A stretch of 64,000 nucleotides of DNA from Streptococcus troglodytae (GCF_002355215.1 NZ_AP014612.1:1736001-1800000); one strand, 5' to 3'. Counted from the first letter of the stretch, positions 16,701 through 27,374 are shown. Program-made: numbers and translations. Notes: generated by a model from the sequence alone, not told the origin.

Positions 16701-18224
16701 ATTGGTTACCTGAGCAAATTGTTGCTTAAAGTAAGTAAAGAGAGACTGCGGTTTTCTCGATAATACTGCTAATGGACTGTCAAAGCCCATTGAAATAACA
16801 GGTTCCTCTCCTTTTTCTGACATGGGGAGAATAACTGTTCGAATGGTCTCATCTGTATAACCAAAAATTTTCCACATTTGGTTCATATCATAATCATTGA
16901 CAATTTCCTCTTGAACAGCAAAATCATCCAAAAGAGTAACATTTTCTTGCACCCACTGTGGATAAGGGTGTTGTTTAGAATAATGCTCTTTAACCTCATC
17001 ATTCTTTAATACCAAGCCTTTTTTGGTATCAATTAACATCATATTGCCGGGGCCAAGAACCCCTTTTTCAACAACCTGACTAGGTGCTATGTCAACGACA
17101 CCTGATTCGCTAGAGCAAATTAAAAAATTATCTTTGGTGCGAGAATAGCGGCTAGGACGAAGACCATTACGATCCAAACGAGCACCGACCATCTCACCAT
17201 CAGTGAAAACGAGAGCGGCTGGACCGTCCCAAGGAGCGACAAAACTGGAAGCATATTCGTAAAAAGCTGTTAATTCTTTAGAAAGTCCTGCATCTTTTCC
17301 CCAAGCTTCAGGTACCATCATCAATAAGCTTTGCGGAATATCACGACCATGACGGTAGAGATATTCTAGACAGTTTTCTAATTTAGCAGAGTCTGAATTT
17401 TCTTCATTGTAGACTTCAATTTGATGACTATGCATCCAATTTTCAGCACCGCGAAGCGTGTTGATTTCTCCATTATGCGCTAAGAAGCGGAAAGGCTGAG
17501 CACGATCCCAAGACGGAAACGTATTTGTTGAAAAACGAGAATGTGTTAAAGCAATGTGTGATTTGAACATTTCATCTGACAAGTCAGGATAAAACAGGCG
17601 AACCTGAAAGGCATGCAGCATTCCCTTATAAACAATCGTCTTGCTTGACAAGGAACAAATAAAGAGTTCATCTGCAGCAAACGTTTTTTCCAACTTGCGG
17701 CGCAGACGGAAAAGACTATCTTCAAAAGCACGCCCACTATTTGTTTCAGTGGGTTTTTCAATAAAAAGCTGCACAAAACTTGGCATGATTTCCTGAGCAG
17801 CTGGACCACAGTTGTCATAATTGAAAGGAACATCACGCGACAGCAATACATGAAAGCCTAATCTTTTGATTTCACTAATCAGACTGTCTTCTAAAATTGT
17901 TTTTGCCACTTTATCTTGAGGAAGAAACAATTGAGCAACAGCATAATCTCCCAATGGCGGTAAATCAATCTCTTCTTCTTTAGCCTTCAATCTAAAAAAT
18001 TCATCTGGCATGGCCAACAGCATACCAGCTCCATCTCCTGTATCAGGCTCTGCACCTGTACCGCCACGGTGGTTCATTCTCTCTAACATCGTTAAGGCAT
18101 AATCCACTAACTGATGACTGGCAATACCATCAATCTGAGCAACAAAGCCCATCCCACAAGCATCTGTCTCAAAAGATGGCTCCCACAAAGTCGTCTGCTT
18201 AGCTTTTTTAATAACCTCTCTCAT
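13707..18224 (-). CDS. gltB: glutamate synthase large subunit
   Basis: 1505 residues, full length. A 22-residue propeptide precedes Cys23 in DACGMGF, the nucleophile of the class II glutaminase domain that becomes N-terminal after processing. The central and FMN-binding domains follow, with a 3Fe-4S cysteine set (CVMMRVCSLNTCPVG) and a C-terminal beta-helix of Gly-rich repeats. It converts glutamine and 2-oxoglutarate to two glutamates with GltD. It lies directly downstream of glnA, separated by a terminator and its own -10-like TATAAT. Despite single-base indels elsewhere, this 4.5-kb frame is intact. Confidence 0.96.
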   Translation of the reverse strand: MREVIKKAKQTTLWEPSFETDACGMGFVAQIDGIASHQLVDYALTMLERMNHRGGTGAEPDTGDGAGMLLAMPDEFFRLKAKEEEIDLPPLGDYAVAQLFLPQDKVAKTILEDSLISEIKRLGFHVLLSRDVPFNYDNCGPAAQEIMPSFVQLFIEKPTETNSGRAFEDSLFRLRRKLEKTFAADELFICSLSSKTIVYKGMLHAFQVRLFYPDLSDEMFKSHIALTHSRFSTNTFPSWDRAQPFRFLAHNGEINTLRGAENWMHSHQIEVYNEENSDSAKLENCLEYLYRHGRDIPQSLLMMVPEAWGKDAGLSKELTAFYEYASSFVAPWDGPAALVFTDGEMVGARLDRNGLRPSRYSRTKDNFLICSSESGVVDIAPSQVVEKGVLGPGNMMLIDTKKGLVLKNDEVKEHYSKQHPYPQWVQENVTLLDDFAVQEEIVNDYDMNQMWKIFGYTDETIRTVILPMSEKGEEPVISMGFDSPLAVLSRKPQSLFTYFKQQFAQVTNPPIDAIREQLVVSTTVFLGGDGDIRQDSADNCVKVRVDSPVLSSQDFAKLANLTDERYKTTTLSTVYDLGDSDNNRLQYALEDLFKKADEAVNQGSKIIILSDRGVTKGRIAIPILLAVSGLNNYMVVKGRASQFSIVVDTAEAFEVHHFATLVGFGATAIHPYGAYATLKALEKTSDSFEKYRKAAEKGIVKVMSRMGISTVLGYKGAQLFEAIGLSADVVNQYFRGTATRIEGLSLNQIEKEYLERVDFAFGPRANDFLPSGGSYQYKTDGEYHLFNPRSIYNFQQAIRRGDYGLFKQYSTELDNEALKQPTTLRSLWEFHSKRPKVDLAEVEPAKEIVKRFKVGAMSFGSLSKEAHETIAQAMNAIGAKSNSGEGGENRRRFKPQTDGRNINSTIKQVASGRFGVNAEYLMSAEELQIKLAQGAKPGEGGQLPGQKVFPWIAEIRGATPGVRLISPPPHHDIYSIEDLAQLIYDLKAINPYAKINVKLVSSTGVGTIATGCVKAGADKVVISGYDGGTGASPRNSVRDAGLPWEMGLAEAHQTLSMNRLRQRMTLETDGKLMTGRDIAIATLLGAEEYSFASLALISVGCVMMRVCSLNTCPVGVATQNPELRKNFSGKPEHVINMMTFLAEELREYMAELGFRSVDEMVGHAEVLQSRFVAQGKAKALDFSRVIGNSFPIDRKNEDPFTEERQWKELDGFAAAAIEKGISVTIENTINNVDRSVGSRMAGWMAERYGNDTVKEGLIKYHYTGIAGQSFASYLTQGLEYTLVGEANDYIAKSMSGGRLIVKPPHDAAYDVENSPIVGNVSLFGAVKGEAYFAGRAGERFCVRNSGAKVVVEGVGAHGCEYMTGGVAVILGTTGRNFAAGMSGGVAYVYDVHGDFAQKVNMEMVDLYQIGETRGDDILKDMIEKHYEYTGSVKAKRLLANWDEEVKRFIKVYPSDFHEINNIEYALSQKGMSGDELELHTFEVATGGDATAQERQALLASVTGGK

Positions 18225-18351
18225 ACACTTCTCCTAACCAAATGTAATTATTGCTAAATTTTCGAATAGACGCCTAAATTATATCATATATTAATGAGGA
18301 AAAACAGATTTTCTCAAAAAATTCTGAAAATTCAATTATTTAGATCAATTA

Positions 18352-18380
18352 AAAAACAGCCAGTTATCGGCTGTTTTTTA
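18352..18380 (-). terminator. terminator of glnRA
   Basis: AAAAAACAGCC and GGCTGTTTTTT form a symmetric hairpin with a T-run on either strand, immediately after the glnA stop. Confidence 0.85.
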
Positions 18381-18383
18381 ACC

Positions 18384-19730
18384 TTAATAAAGATCCAAAT
18401 AGTTGTCAACTTCCCATTGTGATACAAAAGCAGCATAGCTTGACCATTCAATACGTTTTGCCTCAAGAAAACTTGTATAAATATGGTTACCTAAGGCTGC
18501 TTTAACCACTTCATCTTCTTGTAATGCTTTCAGAGCATTATGAAGAGTTGAAGGAAGATCTGCAATACCTGCTTCTTTGCGTTCTTCAACAGTCATAACA
18601 TAAATATTTGATTCTACGGGTGCCGGTGCTTCAATTTTATTTTCAATGCCATCAAGTCCAGATTCTAAAAGAACAGCCAAAGCTAAATAAGGATTAGCTG
18701 TAGGATCAACCGAACGCAATTCCAGACGTGTACTAACACCACGTGAAGCTGGAACACGAATCAATGGTGAACGATTGCGTCCCGCCCAAGCAATATAGAC
18801 TGGAGCTTCATAACCAGGAACCAAACGTTTATATGAATTAACAGTTGGATTCATGATAGCAGTATAACTATAAGCATGTTTTACCAAACCACCTAAGAAT
18901 TGATAAGCAACTTCAGATAGCTGCATCCCTTTAGGATCTTGTGAATCAAAGAAAGCGTTCTTACCATCACTGCCAAACAGGGACATATTACAGTGCATTC
19001 CTGAACCATTAATACCAAATTTAGGTTTGGCCATAAAGGTTGCATACAGACCATGTTTGCGGGCAATGGTTTTAACAACTAATTTGAAAAGTTGAATTTT
19101 ATCACAGGCAGTTAAAACATCAGCATATTTAAAATCAATTTCATGTTGACCAATAGCTACCTCGTGATGACTTGCTTCAACTTCAAATCCCATTTTTGTT
19201 AAGACATTGACAATCTCACGGCGGGTATTATCAGCAAGGTCAGTTGGTGCTAAATCAAAGTAACCGCCTTTATCATTTACTTCAGTTGTCGGATTGCCAA
19301 ATTCATCCATTTTGAAAAGGAAAAACTCAGGTTCTGGACCAAGGTTAAATGATTTATATCCTAGACTTTCCATATGACGCAGCGCTTTTTTCAAGTTGCC
19401 ACGTGGGTCACCAGCAAATGGTTCCCCTTCTGCTGTATAAATATCACAAATTAATCCAGCAACGGCTCCGTTTTCATCTCCCCAAGGAAAAACAGTCCAA
19501 GTATTAAGATCAGGATAAAGATACATGTCTGATTCATTAATACGTACAAAACCTTCAATTGAAGAGCCATCAAACATCGCTTTGTTTGAAAGTACTTTGT
19601 CTAATTGTTCGTCAGTAGCTGGGATTTCAACATTTTTCATGGTTCCCAAGATATCCGTAAACATCAAACGAAGGAAAGTAACATTCTTTTCTTTAACTTC
19701 GCGACGGATGTCTGCTGCTGTGATTGCCAT
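18384..19730 (-). CDS. glnA: glutamine synthetase type I
   Basis: 448 residues, the length of the GSI-alpha enzymes of Firmicutes. Visible motifs are FDGSSIEGF, the ATP-binding stretch [12 protein letters not shown], and NRSPLIRVP. The adenylylation loop of enterobacterial enzymes is absent, so control is by feedback and through GlnR. It is preceded by AAGGAGGCC. It forms an operon with glnR 39 nt upstream, and the gap holds a TACGTATgTAAATACGTA dyad. Confidence 0.97.
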   Translation of the reverse strand: MAITAADIRREVKEKNVTFLRLMFTDILGTMKNVEIPATDEQLDKVLSNKAMFDGSSIEGFVRINESDMYLYPDLNTWTVFPWGDENGAVAGLICDIYTAEGEPFAGDPRGNLKKALRHMESLGYKSFNLGPEPEFFLFKMDEFGNPTTEVNDKGGYFDLAPTDLADNTRREIVNVLTKMGFEVEASHHEVAIGQHEIDFKYADVLTACDKIQLFKLVVKTIARKHGLYATFMAKPKFGINGSGMHCNMSLFGSDGKNAFFDSQDPKGMQLSEVAYQFLGGLVKHAYSYTAIMNPTVNSYKRLVPGYEAPVYIAWAGRNRSPLIRVPASRGVSTRLELRSVDPTANPYLALAVLLESGLDGIENKIEAPAPVESNIYVMTVEERKEAGIADLPSTLHNALKALQEDEVVKAALGNHIYTSFLEAKRIEWSSYAAFVSQWEVDNYLDLY

Positions 19731-19769
19731 AACGGCCTCCTTTTAAAAATTAAATGCCACGTTACGTAT

Positions 19770-20141
19770 TTACATACGTAAACCACCAAGATGTTGCGTT
19801 GGGCTCGAAAAGCGGCCCTGATTTCGGAGTTCGTCATGTAAGATACGTCGAACATCCGCATCTGTCAAAGCTTTCTGCTTTTTCAGAGCACGATCTTTAC
19901 GATCAGCATACTCTCTCTTGATAGCTGCGATATTTAATCCTTCATCTAAGAAATCCTTAATTTCCAGTAAAACATCCATATCATTCAGCGAGTAAAGACG
20001 TCGATTTCCAGAACTACGATCTGGTGTCAGTAAACCTTGATCTTCATAATAACGAATTTGACGAGCTGTTAAATCCGTCAATTTCATTACAGTTCCAATA
20101 GGAAAAACTGCCATTGACCGTCGAAGCTCTTTTTCTTTCAT
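19770..20141 (-). CDS. glnR: nitrogen-metabolism repressor GlnR (MerR family)
   Basis: 123 residues from ATG 20141, preceded by AAAGGAGGAAAG. A longer upstream frame starts within the promoter. The MerR-type winged helix (MKLTDLTARQIRYYEDQGLL) is at about 17-40, followed by a helical region and a C-terminal tail that in B. subtilis senses feedback-inhibited glutamine synthetase. It represses glnRA and other nitrogen genes when glutamine is plentiful, and its own promoter carries a GlnR box. Confidence 0.95.
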   Translation of the reverse strand: MKEKELRRSMAVFPIGTVMKLTDLTARQIRYYEDQGLLTPDRSSGNRRLYSLNDMDVLLEIKDFLDEGLNIAAIKREYADRKDRALKKQKALTDADVRRILHDELRNQGRFSSPTQHLGGLRM

Positions 20142-20163
20142 GACTTTCCTCCTTTCATTGTCT

Positions 20164-20216
20164 ATTATATTCTGAAAATTTATAGCTGTCAAGTCTATAT
20201 GTTATATTTCCTGACA
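20164..20216 (-). promoter_or_regulatory. glnRA promoter with GlnR box
   Basis: Minus-strand TTGACA (20192-20187), 17 bp, TATAAT (20169-20164). Upstream at 20216-20200 is TGTCAGGAAATATAACA, a perfect match to the GlnR consensus TGTNA-N7-TNACA. It lies just above the -35, supporting autoregulation. Confidence 0.85.
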
Positions 20217-20222
20217 TAAACT

Positions 20223-20741
20223 CTAAACTTTTCTTTTTATAAAAAATTTTCGCACTCTATCAATATCTGAATTAACAGAAATGGCAATAAAAACCCCTAC
20301 AAAAGTTTCAAAAACTCTAGCACAAACATAAAGAATTGTCTCATCTTTGGGAATAGAAAGGGTAATAATAAGCAAAGCTGCAACACCACCGATAATCCCA
20401 GTCTTATTATTCATGGCAACATTAGTCATAATGGTTAACATGGTAAATATTGGAACAAAAACAACTGTAACCCAATACTGAAAATGAAATAGATTATTGA
20501 TGAGAAAAAATAGCAGTGAATAAACCCCGCCAATACTGTTACCAACTATACGTGACGTCCCAAAATGGACGCTTTTATCAAAATCCTCACGTAAACTAAA
20601 AACAGCCGTTAAAGCACCAATTTGAAGGCCCTTCCAGCCAAGTATACCAAAAAGCAAAAGCACTAAAAAAACAGCTAGACCCGATTTGAAAGTCCGCATA
20701 CCTAATGTAAATTTTTGGGGATCAAAATGATATTTCTTCAT
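20223..20741 (-). CDS. aromatic acid exporter (ArAE/FUSC-like) family membrane protein
   Basis: 172 residues with four to five hydrophobic segments and the N-terminal pattern MRTFKSGLAVFL, LQIGALTAVF and R-IVGNSIGG characteristic of the DUF939/ArAE_1 family of short aromatic-acid exporter-like proteins. It ends with a basic tail. Usual family members carry an extra cytosolic C-terminal domain, so this is the short form. Substrate is unknown. It is transcribed toward glnR, and its stop lies just upstream of the GlnR box. Confidence 0.7.
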   Translation of the reverse strand: MKKYHFDPQKFTLGMRTFKSGLAVFLVLLLFGILGWKGLQIGALTAVFSLREDFDKSVHFGTSRIVGNSIGGVYSLLFFLINNLFHFQYWVTVVFVPIFTMLTIMTNVAMNNKTGIIGGVAALLIITLSIPKDETILYVCARVFETFVGVFIAISVNSDIDRVRKFFIKRKV

Positions 20742-20897
20742 ACTTTTATTGTAACATGATTTGGAAAAAAGAAGCTACTTGAAAACTACCTTATAATGTC
20801 TCAGTCTTATTTGATTTCATTGATGCTGATCTCATGCACAAAAAAGACGCATTATAACGCCTTTTTCCAACCTTCTCAATAAAGAGGATTATTATCA

Positions 20898-20949
20898 ATC
20901 AATGCAGCCAAACCTGAAAGTATCTTTCCTTTGCCTCCACCGATTTTCT
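20898..20949 (-). pseudogene. remnant duplication of the pgk 3' end
   Basis: Read on the minus strand this stretch encodes IGGGKGKILSGLAALIDN, which aligns with the end of the intact phosphoglycerate kinase 200 nt away ([20 protein letters not shown]...) with a short internal deletion. It has no start codon. The rest of this 397-nt intergenic stretch (20742-21138) holds terminator-like hairpins and no gene. Confidence 0.5.
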
Positions 20950-21002
20950 AAGCTCACCTTATTTCGCAGAGAATCTATTATCTACTGTATGCACTAGAAA
21001 AG

Positions 21003-21072
21003 AAAAGAGTTGCGTCCACAACTCTTTTCGTCACAATATCTTCATTCTCACAAAAAGGTGGACAAATCCACC
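21003..21072 (-). terminator. tandem terminators of pgk
   Basis: GGTGG...CCACC (21057-21072), with TTTTT following on the minus strand, is the first. AAAAGAGTTG/CAACTCTTTT (21003-21028) is a second hairpin further downstream. A third candidate (GCGTTATAATGC followed by TTTTTT) lies near 20837-20865. Confidence 0.7.
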
Positions 21073-21138
21073 CCTTTGCTATCATTACAATTTCGCTCTT
21101 TTTTACAAAATCAGGATTGAAACTTACGGGCGTAAATC

Positions 21139-22335
21139 TTATTTTTCCGTGAGTGCAGCGAGACCTGGGAGTACCTTTCCTTCAAGCAACTCCATGCTTG
21201 CACCTCCACCCGTACTAATCCATGAGAATTTATCTGCGCGGCCAAGGTTGATGGCTGCAGCAGCTGAGTCACCACCACCGATGATTGATTTAACACCTGG
21301 TTGTTTGACGATAGCATCCATCACACCGATCGTCCCAGCTTGGAAATCAGGATTTTCAAAGACACCCATAGGACCATTCCAAACAACTGTCTTAGCACCT
21401 GTTAATTCTTCATCAAATTTAGCAATTGATTTTGGACCGATATCAAGACCAAGGAAACCTGGATCAACAGCTGCACCTTCAGTATCTTTAACTTCAGTGT
21501 AGTCAGCAAAAGCATTAGCCTCTTTTGAGTCAACTGGCAAGATTAACTTTCCATTTGCTTTAGCCAAAAGATCTTTAGCAATGTCAAGTTTGTCTTCTTC
21601 AACAAGTGAATCACCAATTTCGATGCCTTGTGCCTTGAGGAAAGTATAAGTCATACCACCACCAATAAGGACTTTATCAGCTTTTTTAAGAAGATTTTCA
21701 ATAACACCAATCTTATCTGAAACTTTTGAACCACCAAGGATAGCGATAAATGGGCGAACAGGATTGTCAACAGCTTCTTGAATGTAAGCAATTTCGTTTT
21801 CAAGAAGAAAGCCAGCAACTGCTTTGTCCACATTAGCTGAAATACCAACATTAGAAGCGTGAGCACGGTGAGCAGTACCAAATGCATCATTTACAAAAAT
21901 GCCATCGCCAAGACTTGCCCAATATTTACCAAGCTCAGGATCATTTTTAGATTCTTTTTTGCCATCAACATCTTCAAAACGAGTGTTTTCAACCAAAAGA
22001 ACTTCACCATTTTTAAGAGCATTAATAGCTGCTTCTAATTGTTCACCACGTGTTACACCTGGAAAAACAACTTCTTGCCCAAGCTTTTTAGCCAAATCAG
22101 CAGCTACAGGAGCAAGAGATTTCCCTTCTTTATCTGCTTCCTCTTTGACACGTCCAAGGTGAGAGAAAAGAACAGCACGTCCACCATGTTCAATGATGTA
22201 TTTAATTGTTGGAAGAGCTGCAGTAATGCGGTTATCATTTGTAATAACGCCATCTTTTACAGGGACATTAAAGTCAACACGAACGAGAACTTTCTTCCCT
22301 TTCAAATCAACATCTTTAACAGTCAATTTTGCCAT
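21139..22335 (-). CDS. pgk: phosphoglycerate kinase
   Basis: 398 residues, normal length. N-terminal VRVDFNVP and SHLGR substrate-binding motifs and C-terminal nucleotide-binding GGGDSAAA are clear. It catalyses ATP formation from 1,3-bisphosphoglycerate in glycolysis. It is separated from gap by 413 nt and has its own promoter and terminators, so the two genes are independently transcribed. Confidence 0.97.
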   Translation of the reverse strand: MAKLTVKDVDLKGKKVLVRVDFNVPVKDGVITNDNRITAALPTIKYIIEHGGRAVLFSHLGRVKEEADKEGKSLAPVAADLAKKLGQEVVFPGVTRGEQLEAAINALKNGEVLLVENTRFEDVDGKKESKNDPELGKYWASLGDGIFVNDAFGTAHRAHASNVGISANVDKAVAGFLLENEIAYIQEAVDNPVRPFIAILGGSKVSDKIGVIENLLKKADKVLIGGGMTYTFLKAQGIEIGDSLVEEDKLDIAKDLLAKANGKLILPVDSKEANAFADYTEVKDTEGAAVDPGFLGLDIGPKSIAKFDEELTGAKTVVWNGPMGVFENPDFQAGTIGVMDAIVKQPGVKSIIGGGDSAAAAINLGRADKFSWISTGGGASMELLEGKVLPGLAALTEK

Positions 22336-22370
22336 GAATATAGACTCCTTAAATTTTTTTATACATGATA

Positions 22371-22400
22371 ATTATATCACAAAATCAATAAAAGTAGCAA
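22371..22400 (-). promoter_or_regulatory. pgk promoter
   Basis: Minus-strand TTGCTA (22400-22395), 18 bp, TATAAT (22376-22371), 36 nt before the ATG. The rest of the 22405-22705 stretch has no gene I can support. It contains AT-rich sequence and small imperfect hairpins. Confidence 0.6.
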
Positions 22401-22705
22401 AGTAATTTTATTTATATCATTTTAATAAACGGGCGACGATAGCCCTTTATTAAGTAAAGTCCTTGTTTCAATTGCTGCAAGGAGGGGTAGGAGATTTGTT
22501 ATTCCTTGAAAAATAACCTTATTTAGGTAATCAGATTAAAATAGTTTTGCTATAAAATTTTACTGCAGCTAGGTAATGAATCAAAAGAGAATACCCAGCA
22601 GATATTTCCTTCATAAATTAAAAAGAGCAAAAGTAAATCATGGTTTTATAGCAATAATTTTAACCAATACACAGTATCGCTTTTCTCAAGTCCTTAACCT
22701 TTACA

Positions 22706-22729
22706 AGAAAAAGAGGACCAAAGGTCCCC
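22706..22729 (-). terminator. terminator of gap
   Basis: GGGGACC/GGTCCTC hairpin followed by TTTTTCTT on the minus strand, 20 nt after the gap stop. Confidence 0.8.
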
Positions 22730-22748
22730 TTTTACAAAATAATAAATA

Positions 22749-23762
22749 TTATTTAGCGATTTTTGCAAAGTACTCAAGAGTACGTACAAGTTGTGAAGTA
22801 TATGACATTTCGTTATCATACCATGAAACAACTTTAACCAATTGTTTACCATCAACATCAAGAACTTTTGTTTGAGTTGCGTCAAACAATGAACCAAAAG
22901 ACATACCTACAATATCTGATGATACGATTGGATCTTCAGTATATCCGTAAGATTCATTTGCAGCAGCTTTCATAGCAGCATTCACTTCATCAACCGTTAC
23001 GTTTTTATCAAGTACAGCAACTAATTCAGTAACTGATCCTGTTGGAACTGGAACACGTTGCGCAGCACCGTCAAGTTTACCATTCAATTCAGGAATAACA
23101 AGACCGATAGCTTTAGCAGCACCAGTTGAGTTAGGAACGATGTTTGCTGCAGCAGCACGTGCACGACGAAGGTCACCTTTACGGTGTGGTCCATCAAGAA
23201 CCATTTGGTCACCAGTATATGCATGGATCGTTGTCATCAAACCTTCTTTGATACCAAAGTTATCATGTAAAGCTTTCGCCATTGGCGCAAGACAGTTTGT
23301 AGTACATGAAGCACCTGAAATAACTGTTTCAGTACCATCAAGAACATCGTGGTTAGTGTTAAAGACGATTGTCTTAATATCGTTACCGCCTGGTGCAGTG
23401 ATAACAACTTTTTTAGCTCCACCATTAGCATGTAAGTGTTTTTCAGCAGCTGCTTTACTTGCAAAGAAGCCAGTTGCTTCAAGAACGATTTCTACACCAT
23501 CAGCAGCCCAGTCAATCTGTTCTGGATCACGTTCAGCTGAAACCTTAACGAATTTACCATTAACTTCAAATCCGCCTTCTTTAACTTCAACATTACCGTC
23601 AAAACGACCTTGAGTTGAATCATATTTCAACAAGTGTGCAAGCATGTTTGGGTCTGTAAGGTCATTGATACGTGTAACTTCAACACCTTCGACGTTTTGG
23701 ATGCGACGGAAAGCAAGACGTCCAATACGACCAAAACCGTTAATACCAACTTTAACTACCAT
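22749..23762 (-). CDS. gap: glyceraldehyde-3-phosphate dehydrogenase, NAD-dependent
   Basis: 337 residues from ATG 23762, preceded by AAGGAGGAAATC. The frame's nine extra codons upstream are not used. It has the Rossmann start [15 protein letters not shown] and the active-site Cys in [13 protein letters not shown]. Phosphorylating glycolytic enzyme, often also on the streptococcal surface. It is monocistronic. Codon use is highly biased, as in pgk and fusA, indicating strong expression. Confidence 0.96.
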   Translation of the reverse strand: MVVKVGINGFGRIGRLAFRRIQNVEGVEVTRINDLTDPNMLAHLLKYDSTQGRFDGNVEVKEGGFEVNGKFVKVSAERDPEQIDWAADGVEIVLEATGFFASKAAAEKHLHANGGAKKVVITAPGGNDIKTIVFNTNHDVLDGTETVISGASCTTNCLAPMAKALHDNFGIKEGLMTTIHAYTGDQMVLDGPHRKGDLRRARAAAANIVPNSTGAAKAIGLVIPELNGKLDGAAQRVPVPTGSVTELVAVLDKNVTVDEVNAAMKAAANESYGYTEDPIVSSDIVGMSFGSLFDATQTKVLDVDGKQLVKVVSWYDNEMSYTSQLVRTLEYFAKIAK

Positions 23763-23875
23763 TAGTGATTTCCTCCTTATGAAAATCAAAAAAATTTATT
23801 TTAAAAGGCATTGCCTTTTAGACGGTTGTGAAAAGATTAACTTACACAAATATAAACCAACCTTTCAACAAAATT

Positions 23876-23914
23876 ATTATATAATTATTTTAAGAAAATT
23901 GCAAACGATTTTCC
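23876..23914 (-). promoter_or_regulatory. gap promoter with possible cre site
   Basis: Minus-strand TTGCAA (23904-23899), 17 bp, TATAAT (23881-23876). The plus strand at 23899-23914 reads TTGCAAACGATTTTCC. This contains TGNAANCG, the conserved half of the CcpA cre consensus, over the -35, while the second half matches poorly. Catabolite control is therefore only possible. Confidence 0.5.
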
Positions 23915-24058
23915 CTATTCTAGCAAGAAAAAAGAGAGAATAAGAAAGTCAAGATTTATCACTTTAAACTTCTTATTTTCTCTTAATAATCACTATTGAA
24001 ATGCTATAAAATTATTATTCTTTTTATAAAGAATTAATTAGCATGTTCACTAAAGAAA

Positions 24059-26140
24059 TTAAGCTTCTCCAGCGTTTTTCTTAATGATTTCTTCTTGAAC
24101 AGATTTTGGAACATCTTCATAGTGATCAAATACCATCATGAAGGTTCCACGACCTTGAGATGCTGAACGAAGAACAGTTGCATAACCGAACATTTCAGCA
24201 AGCGGAACAAAAGCACGAACAATTTGACTATTACCATGTGCTTCCATGCCATCAACACGTCCACGACGGGCAGTGACATGTCCCATAACATCACCAAGGT
24301 TTTCTTCAGGAACAGTGATAGTGACTAACATCATTGGTTCAAGAATAACAGGTTTCGCAGTTTTAGCAGCTTCCTTGAGAGCAAGTGACGCAGCAATCTT
24401 GAAGGCTGTTTCAGATGAGTCAACATCATGGTAAGAACCATCATAAAGTTTGGCCTTAACATCAACAATTGGGTAACCAGCAAGAACACCATTAGCCATA
24501 GATTCAATCAAACCTTTTTCTACGGCCGGAACAAATTCACGTGGAACAACACCACCCACAATGGCATTTTCAAACTCGAACCCTTTACCTTCTTCATTTG
24601 GAGTAAATTCAATCCAAACATCACCAAATTGACCTTTACCACCGGATTGACGTTTAAAGAAACCACGTGCTTGCGTAGCTTGACGGAAAGTTTCACGATA
24701 TGATACCTGAGGAGCACCAACGTTAGCTTCAACCTTGAATTCACGTTTCATACGGTCAACAAGGACATCCAAGTGAAGCTCACCCATACCAGAAATAACG
24801 GTTTCACCTGTTTCAACATTTGTTTCCACACGGAAAGTTGGATCTTCCTCAGCAAGCTTTTGAAGAGCAATTCCCATTTTATCTTGATCGGCTTTCGATT
24901 TTGGTTCAACCATCAACTGAATAACAGGCTCTGGAACTTCAATTGATTCAAGAATCACTTTTGCCTTTTCATCAGTTAATGAATCTCCAGTTGTTGTCTC
25001 TTTCAAACCAACTGCAGCTGCAATATCACCGGCATAAACGGTTTCAATTTCTTGACGGCTGTTGGCATGCATTTGAAGGATACGTCCGATACGTTCACGC
25101 TTTCCTTTAGAAGTATTCAACACATAAGAACCACTGTTTAGAATACCAGAATAAACACGGAAGAAAGTCAAACGTCCCACGAATGGGTCAGTCATAATCT
25201 TGAAGGCAAGAGCAGCAAATGGTTCGTCATCAGATGCTGGGCGCTCTTCTTCTTCATCGGTATCTGGATTGACACCCTTAATAGGAGGAATATCAAGCGG
25301 ACTTGGAAGATAATCAACAACCGCATCAAGCATCATTTGGACGCCTTTATTCTTGAAAGCTGAACCCGCAAGAACCGGGAAGAATTCAACATTAATAGTT
25401 GCTTTACGAATAGCTGCCTTCAATTCTGTTTCAGTAATTTCTTCACCTTCAAGATATTTCATCATCAGATCTTCATCAGTTTCAGCAACTGCCTCAATCA
25501 ATTTTTCACGGTATTCTTTAGCTTGATCAAGGTAGTCAGCAGGAATATCTTCAATCAAAATATCTGTACCGAGGTCATTCGTATAGATTTCGGCTTTCAT
25601 TGTTACCAAATCAATAATACCTTCAAAGTCATCTTCTGCTCCGATTGGTAATTGAATTGGGTGTGCATTTGCTTGAAGACGATCATGAAGAGTACTTACT
25701 GAATAAAGGAAGTCAGCACCGATTTTATCCATCTTATTAGCAAATACGATACGAGGAACACCATACTCAGTTGCTTGACGCCAAACCGTTTCTGTTTGAG
25801 GTTCAACACCTGACTGAGCATCAAGAACAGTAACAGCACCATCTAGAACACGAAGAGAACGTTGCACTTCGATAGTAAAGTCCACGTGCCCCGGTGTGTC
25901 AATAATATTGACACGATGGTCTTTCCATTGAGCAGTCGTTGCAGCTGAAGTGATTGTGATACCACGTTCTTGCTCTTGTTCCATCCAGTCCATTTGTGAA
26001 GCACCTTCGTGTGTTTCACCAATTTTATGAATTTTACCAGTATAGTAAAGAATACGCTCTGTTGTAGTTGTTTTACCAGCATCAACGTGAGCCATGATAC
26101 CAATATTACGAGTTTTTTCAAGTGAAAATTCGCGAGCCAT
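24059..26140 (-). CDS. fusA: translation elongation factor G
   Basis: 693 residues, full length. G1 [10 protein letters not shown]3 DTPGHVD and G4 NKMD are present, followed by domains II-V. It is the GTPase that drives ribosome translocation. Third gene of rpsL-rpsG-fusA. The 168-nt gap after rpsG carries complementary CCCGCTTT and AAAGCGGG segments that could form a long-range stem before fusA. Confidence 0.97.
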   Translation of the reverse strand: MAREFSLEKTRNIGIMAHVDAGKTTTTERILYYTGKIHKIGETHEGASQMDWMEQEQERGITITSAATTAQWKDHRVNIIDTPGHVDFTIEVQRSLRVLDGAVTVLDAQSGVEPQTETVWRQATEYGVPRIVFANKMDKIGADFLYSVSTLHDRLQANAHPIQLPIGAEDDFEGIIDLVTMKAEIYTNDLGTDILIEDIPADYLDQAKEYREKLIEAVAETDEDLMMKYLEGEEITETELKAAIRKATINVEFFPVLAGSAFKNKGVQMMLDAVVDYLPSPLDIPPIKGVNPDTDEEEERPASDDEPFAALAFKIMTDPFVGRLTFFRVYSGILNSGSYVLNTSKGKRERIGRILQMHANSRQEIETVYAGDIAAAVGLKETTTGDSLTDEKAKVILESIEVPEPVIQLMVEPKSKADQDKMGIALQKLAEEDPTFRVETNVETGETVISGMGELHLDVLVDRMKREFKVEANVGAPQVSYRETFRQATQARGFFKRQSGGKGQFGDVWIEFTPNEEGKGFEFENAIVGGVVPREFVPAVEKGLIESMANGVLAGYPIVDVKAKLYDGSYHDVDSSETAFKIAASLALKEAAKTAKPVILEPMMLVTITVPEENLGDVMGHVTARRGRVDGMEAHGNSQIVRAFVPLAEMFGYATVLRSASQGRGTFMMVFDHYEDVPKSVQEEIIKKNAGEA

Positions 26141-26308
26141 GAGGTTTATTTCTCCTATTTTTAATTTTATTACTTTGTTACTAAAAACGGATAGGCATAA
26201 CCTACCCGCTTTATGTTTTGCTTCATGTCAATTGAACAAGAAGATCAAGCTCTCAAAAAGCGCTTGTCTAATTTCCCCTTGTTGACAAGTGTCAAAGCGG
26301 GTTTTATC

Positions 26309-26779
26309 CTACCAACGGAAGTGTGCAAAAGCACGGTTAGCTTCAGCCATACGATGTGTATCTTCACGTTTTTTAACTGAGGCACCTGTATTATTTGACG
26401 CATCTAAGATTTCTTTTGCAAGACGATCTTTCATTGTGTGCTCACCACGAGTACGTGATGCAGTCACCAACCAACGAAGACCTAATGTTGTACGACGTTC
26501 AGGACGAACTTCAACTGGGACTTGATAGTTAGAACCTCCAACACGACGTGCACGTACTTCAAGTACAGGCATGATATTTTCCATAGCTTGTTCAAAGACT
26601 TCAAGTGCATCATTTCCTGTTGCTTCCTTAATTTGTTCAAAAGCTCCATAAACGATAGAAGCAGCTGTACCACGTTTACCATCAAGCATAATACGGTTGA
26701 TAAGGCGTGTTACAAGTTTTGAATTGTATAATGGATCTGGCAATACTTCGCGCTTAGGCGCACGGTTTTTACGACTCAT
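26309..26779 (-). CDS. rpsG: 30S ribosomal protein S7
   Basis: 156 residues beginning [16 protein letters not shown], standard for bacterial S7. It nucleates assembly of the 3' domain of 16S rRNA and contacts tRNA in the E site. It lies 17 nt after rpsL and before fusA in the str operon. Confidence 0.97.
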   Translation of the reverse strand: MSRKNRAPKREVLPDPLYNSKLVTRLINRIMLDGKRGTAASIVYGAFEQIKEATGNDALEVFEQAMENIMPVLEVRARRVGGSNYQVPVEVRPERRTTLGLRWLVTASRTRGEHTMKDRLAKEILDASNNTGASVKKREDTHRMAEANRAFAHFRW

Positions 26780-26796
26780 TTCTTAATCTCCCTTCC

Positions 26797-27210
26797 TTAT
26801 GCTTTTGGTTTCTTAGTACCATATTTAGAACGACCTTGTTTACGATCAGTAACACCGGCAGTATCAAGTGCACCACGAACAATATGGTAACGTACCCCTG
26901 GAAGGTCTTTTACACGTCCACCACGAATAAGTACAACACTGTGTTCTTGCAGGTTGTGGCCAATACCTGGAATATAAGCAGTGACTTCAATAAGGTTACT
27001 CAAACGAACACGAGCAAATTTACGAAGAGCAGAGTTAGGTTTCTTAGGGGTCATTGTTCCAACACGTGTTGCGACACCTCGTTTTTGAGGTGCAGCAAGT
27101 TTAGTATGAACTTTTTTATGGCTATTATAGCCAATATTCAATGCTGGTGAGTCGGATTTTTCTACTTTAGACTTACGTGGCTTACGAACCAACTGGTTAA
27201 TTGTAGGCAT
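26797..27210 (-). CDS. rpsL: 30S ribosomal protein S12
   Basis: 137 residues. The conserved decoding-centre segments are intact: [11 protein letters not shown] contains the Lys that mutates in streptomycin resistance (wild-type Lys here), and [14 protein letters not shown] follows. First gene of the str operon. Confidence 0.97.
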   Translation of the reverse strand: MPTINQLVRKPRKSKVEKSDSPALNIGYNSHKKVHTKLAAPQKRGVATRVGTMTPKKPNSALRKFARVRLSNLIEVTAYIPGIGHNLQEHSVVLIRGGRVKDLPGVRYHIVRGALDTAGVTDRKQGRSKYGTKKPKA

Positions 27211-27224
27211 CTACATTCTCCTGT

Positions 27225-27374
27225 ATTTTTATTTTTGGGGTGATTGGGCACTCGGTGACAGTCCCAATCCGTGTGTACTTTGCAACATTTGTCAGCACGT
27301 CTCTGTACACTTTTGAGAGACCAAAAGTAAAAAGTACCATTTATCATGGTAACACAGCAGAACTGCTTTGTCAA
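27225..27374 (-). promoter_or_regulatory. rpsL promoter and structured leader
   Basis: Minus-strand TTGACA (27374-27369), 17 bp, TACCAT (27351-27346). The leader of about 130 nt contains GGATTGGG...CCCAATC, a strong hairpin near 27237-27270, and other short stems. No T-run follows it, so it may be a regulatory or stabilising leader rather than a terminator. Confidence 0.55.

Noticed and set aside
18255..18275. Possible GlnR box before gltB
   Set aside because: Only one half-site (TTACA) fits the consensus. The left half does not match TGTNA.
23140..23613. 157-codon plus-strand ORF opposite gap
   Set aside because: Antisense artefact of a highly codon-biased gene. No signals.
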